Source: an uncultured Bacilli bacterium (GTDB taxonomy: Bacteria; Bacillota_I; Bacilli_A; RF39; UBA660). From it: a stretch of 6,494 bases of DNA. Shown piece by piece: positions 5,109 through 6,494 of the stretch; position 1 is the stretch's first letter; each line of letters begins with the position of its first letter. The notes beneath the pieces are model-generated. The model searched no databases. It was not told the DNA's origin and worked only from the letters and a program-made list of their open reading frames with translations. The position numbers were made by a program, and so were the translations under genes. The stretch lies in NCBI GenBank assembly GCA_947629425.1, contig CANRDR010000090.1, positions 1-6,494 of the forward strand, written 5' to 3'.

Positions 5109-6494
5109 AATCTATTTTATAAGGATTTTCTTTTGTTCCATCTCCATTTATTATTTTTACATTTGAATTTAAGGTTATACATGGTCTTATATAAGGATGT
5201 CCATCATTAGTGGTTGTTGTAAGAAGTAATGAAATTCGTACGACAAATATTCCATCTCTATAAGGTTCTGGAACATTTCTTTTATATATTCCTAATACTG
5301 ACCAATATTTACTAGTATCCATTTCAATATAAGTATATTGAGAGTAATTATTTTTGCCATTCATTAATCCTGTCATTAATCCTGAAAAAACAAGTTCATC
5401 AGCTGTTATTATTCCAATGTTTAAAGCATCATATTTTTCATTTTGTATTGGTTTTAAAGTAGCATTTCTACTATTGGACGTAATTCTTGTTCCTAAATCT
5501 GTTAAAACATCTGTTTCTATTAAAGGTAACATTTCACCATCATAACCTAAATACCATTTATCTGTTTTAAGCATTTTTTGTTTTTCTTCTAAAAAATTAT
5601 CATTTAACCATTTTTTTAATTGATTTCGCCAAGACATATTAAATGTAGATTCAATATATCCTTCTTTTAAAACTTCAATACCGTCTATTGTAGTTTGAGT
5701 TACTCCATATTGCCCAGTACCTATAAATGCATTTTCTCCTCCTGTTGCTGTTTCACAAGGTTTTGTACTATCAAAAAGAATTAATTTGATTGAACCATCG
5801 CCTTCAATACGTACTATCCTCCAACACATATTATTAAAATCTATATAATTATCTTTAATATTACCCCTATAATAATATGAGCTACCTAAATCATCTTCTG
5901 TTACACTTAATGTTCTTTCGTTTTCTCCACTTATTTCTTGTGCTGGTTTTGTTTTAGGAATTGGTGAATATATTGTACTTTTTTCATCTTTTGGGTACAT
6001 TGTATTTTTTATTATATTATATGCTAATGTACTTTCTTCATATGGTATTTCATCTTCTTTATTTATTATTTGTTCTCCTGTTACATTTATATTTATACTT
6101 ATTTTTTGGTCCATCCAGTTATTTTCATTGTCATCTGTAAATACCCATTTCCAATATAGTTTTACATCTTTACTTTCTTGATATTTTATTATTTCTACAG
6201 TACTTTCATTTATTTCTATTGTATGTTCTGCATCTTTATATATTTTTAAATTATTTGGTATACTTTCTCTATTTATTTTTATTACACTTCTTATATTTAC
6301 TTCACTTTTACTTGCATCTAAACCTAGTGTTATTACTCCACTACTTCCTGGTATTACTTTTGTATAGTTATTATCTAAAGTACTTTCTAAATCTATACTT
6401 ACTTCTTCATTTATTTCACCATTTACTAAAAATGAGAATTTTGCTATATCTAAATCTACACTTGAATTTGCATTACTTTGAAAGAATGCTCTTG
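5107..6494 (-). CDS. Exported TasA/camelysin-like protein with C-terminal DUF6273-like domain (5' end outside window)
   Basis: The last 461 residues of a larger protein. No stop occurs in this frame from 5109 to the right edge, and the ATG at 6114 has coding sequence with family features on both sides, so it is an internal Met. Visible residues 1-142 resemble TasA/CalY-type proteins exported with SipW-dependent signal peptides: FFQSNANSS, then DIAKFSFLVNG, IDLEST, PGSSGVITLGLDAS, a WKW strand, and the closing ININVTGEQI. The signal peptide would lie just beyond the edge. After a polar linker (about 143-200) comes a DUF6273-like domain (about 203-461): SSYYYRGN, MCWRIVRIEGDGSIKLIL, WRNQLKKWLNDNF, NIGIITADELVFSG, KYWSVLG, IRPCITLNS and GDGTKENPYKI. 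No LPXTG or C-terminal anchor is present. Probably a secreted or fibre-associated surface protein. The C-terminal domain is richer in G+C (about 30% in sampled lines) than most of the window. It ends in its own terminator. Confidence 0.85.
   Translation of the reverse strand, partial: RAFFQSNANSSVDLDIAKFSFLVNGEINEEVSIDLESTLDNNYTKVIPGSSGVITLGLDASKSEVNIRSVIKINRESIPNNLKIYKDAEHTIEINESTVEIIKYQESKDVKLYWKWVFTDDNENNWMDQKISININVTGEQIINKEDEIPYEESTLAYNIIKNTMYPKDEKSTIYSPIPKTKPAQEISGENERTLSVTEDDLGSSYYYRGNIKDNYIDFNNMCWRIVRIEGDGSIKLILFDSTKPCETATGGENAFIGTGQYGVTQTTIDGIEVLKEGYIESTFNMSWRNQLKKWLNDNFLEEKQKMLKTDKWYLGYDGEMLPLIETDVLTDLGTRITSNSRNATLKPIQNEKYDALNIGIITADELVFSGLMTGLMNGKNNYSQYTYIEMDTSKYWSVLGIYKRNVPEPYRDGIFVVRISLLLTTTTNDGHPYIRPCITLNSNVKIINGDGTKENPYKID

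Noticed and set aside
5354..5545. Plus-strand ORF of 63 aa within the exported-protein gene
   Set aside because: Antisense to the conserved DUF6273-like domain; no promoter or ribosome site of its own.
6112..6114. ATG as the start of a 335-aa gene at the right end
   Set aside because: The frame is open upstream to the window edge and encodes the rest of the TasA-like domain; no ribosome site precedes this ATG.
5107..6494. Mycoplasma-type genetic code (TGA as Trp)
   Set aside because: All eight visible Trp codons of this gene are TGG, and recognisable proteins read correctly with TGA as stop.

Overview
The window looks like chromosomal DNA from a very AT-rich, low-GC Gram-positive bacterium of the Bacillota/Mycoplasmatota type, possibly an uncultured gut lineage of the RF39 kind. 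That placement is inferred from base composition (roughly one fifth G+C in most genes), strong GGAGG/GGTGAT-type ribosome sites, TTGnnn/TATAAT promoters and the gene families present. All eight tryptophans visible in the exported protein at the right end are encoded by TGG, which argues for the standard bacterial code rather than the Mycoplasma code that reads TGA as Trp. I see no phage, IS, CRISPR, tRNA or rRNA signal.

Layout, left to right. A minus-strand orphan gene of 253 aa (99-860) has its own promoter. Next is a minus-strand membrane-anchored Glu/Lys-rich protein of 261 aa (938-1723), also with a promoter. The minus-strand HU gene (1841-2113) follows, with a strong terminator and a hairpin at the start of its mRNA. 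HU is divergent from the only plus-strand gene, a SpoVB/MurJ-type flippase of 427 aa (2279-3562) that appears to be transcribed without a leader. The shared interval contains T-tracts spaced at about one helical turn. Convergent to the flippase is a compact minus-strand two-gene unit: a DUF2130 protein (3757-5040; CxxC, long coiled coil, PD-(D/E)XK-like core) and a 64-aa protein coupled to it by an ATGA overlap (3566-3760). This unit has its own promoter and terminator. At the right edge is the C-terminal 461 aa of a large exported protein (5107 to beyond 6494), with a TasA/camelysin-like domain followed by a DUF6273-like domain. Its reading frame stays open to the window edge, so its start lies outside.

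Functionally this is a run of mostly independent single-gene units: nucleoid architecture (HU), envelope lipid-linked precursor export (flippase), cell-surface material (TasA-like protein) and two unrecognised proteins. The most system-like element is the DUF2130 plus 64-aa cassette. Promoter and terminator calls come from reading by eye in AT-rich DNA, where TATAAT-like strings arise by chance; the best supported have a correctly spaced -35 or a sensible relation to a gene start.
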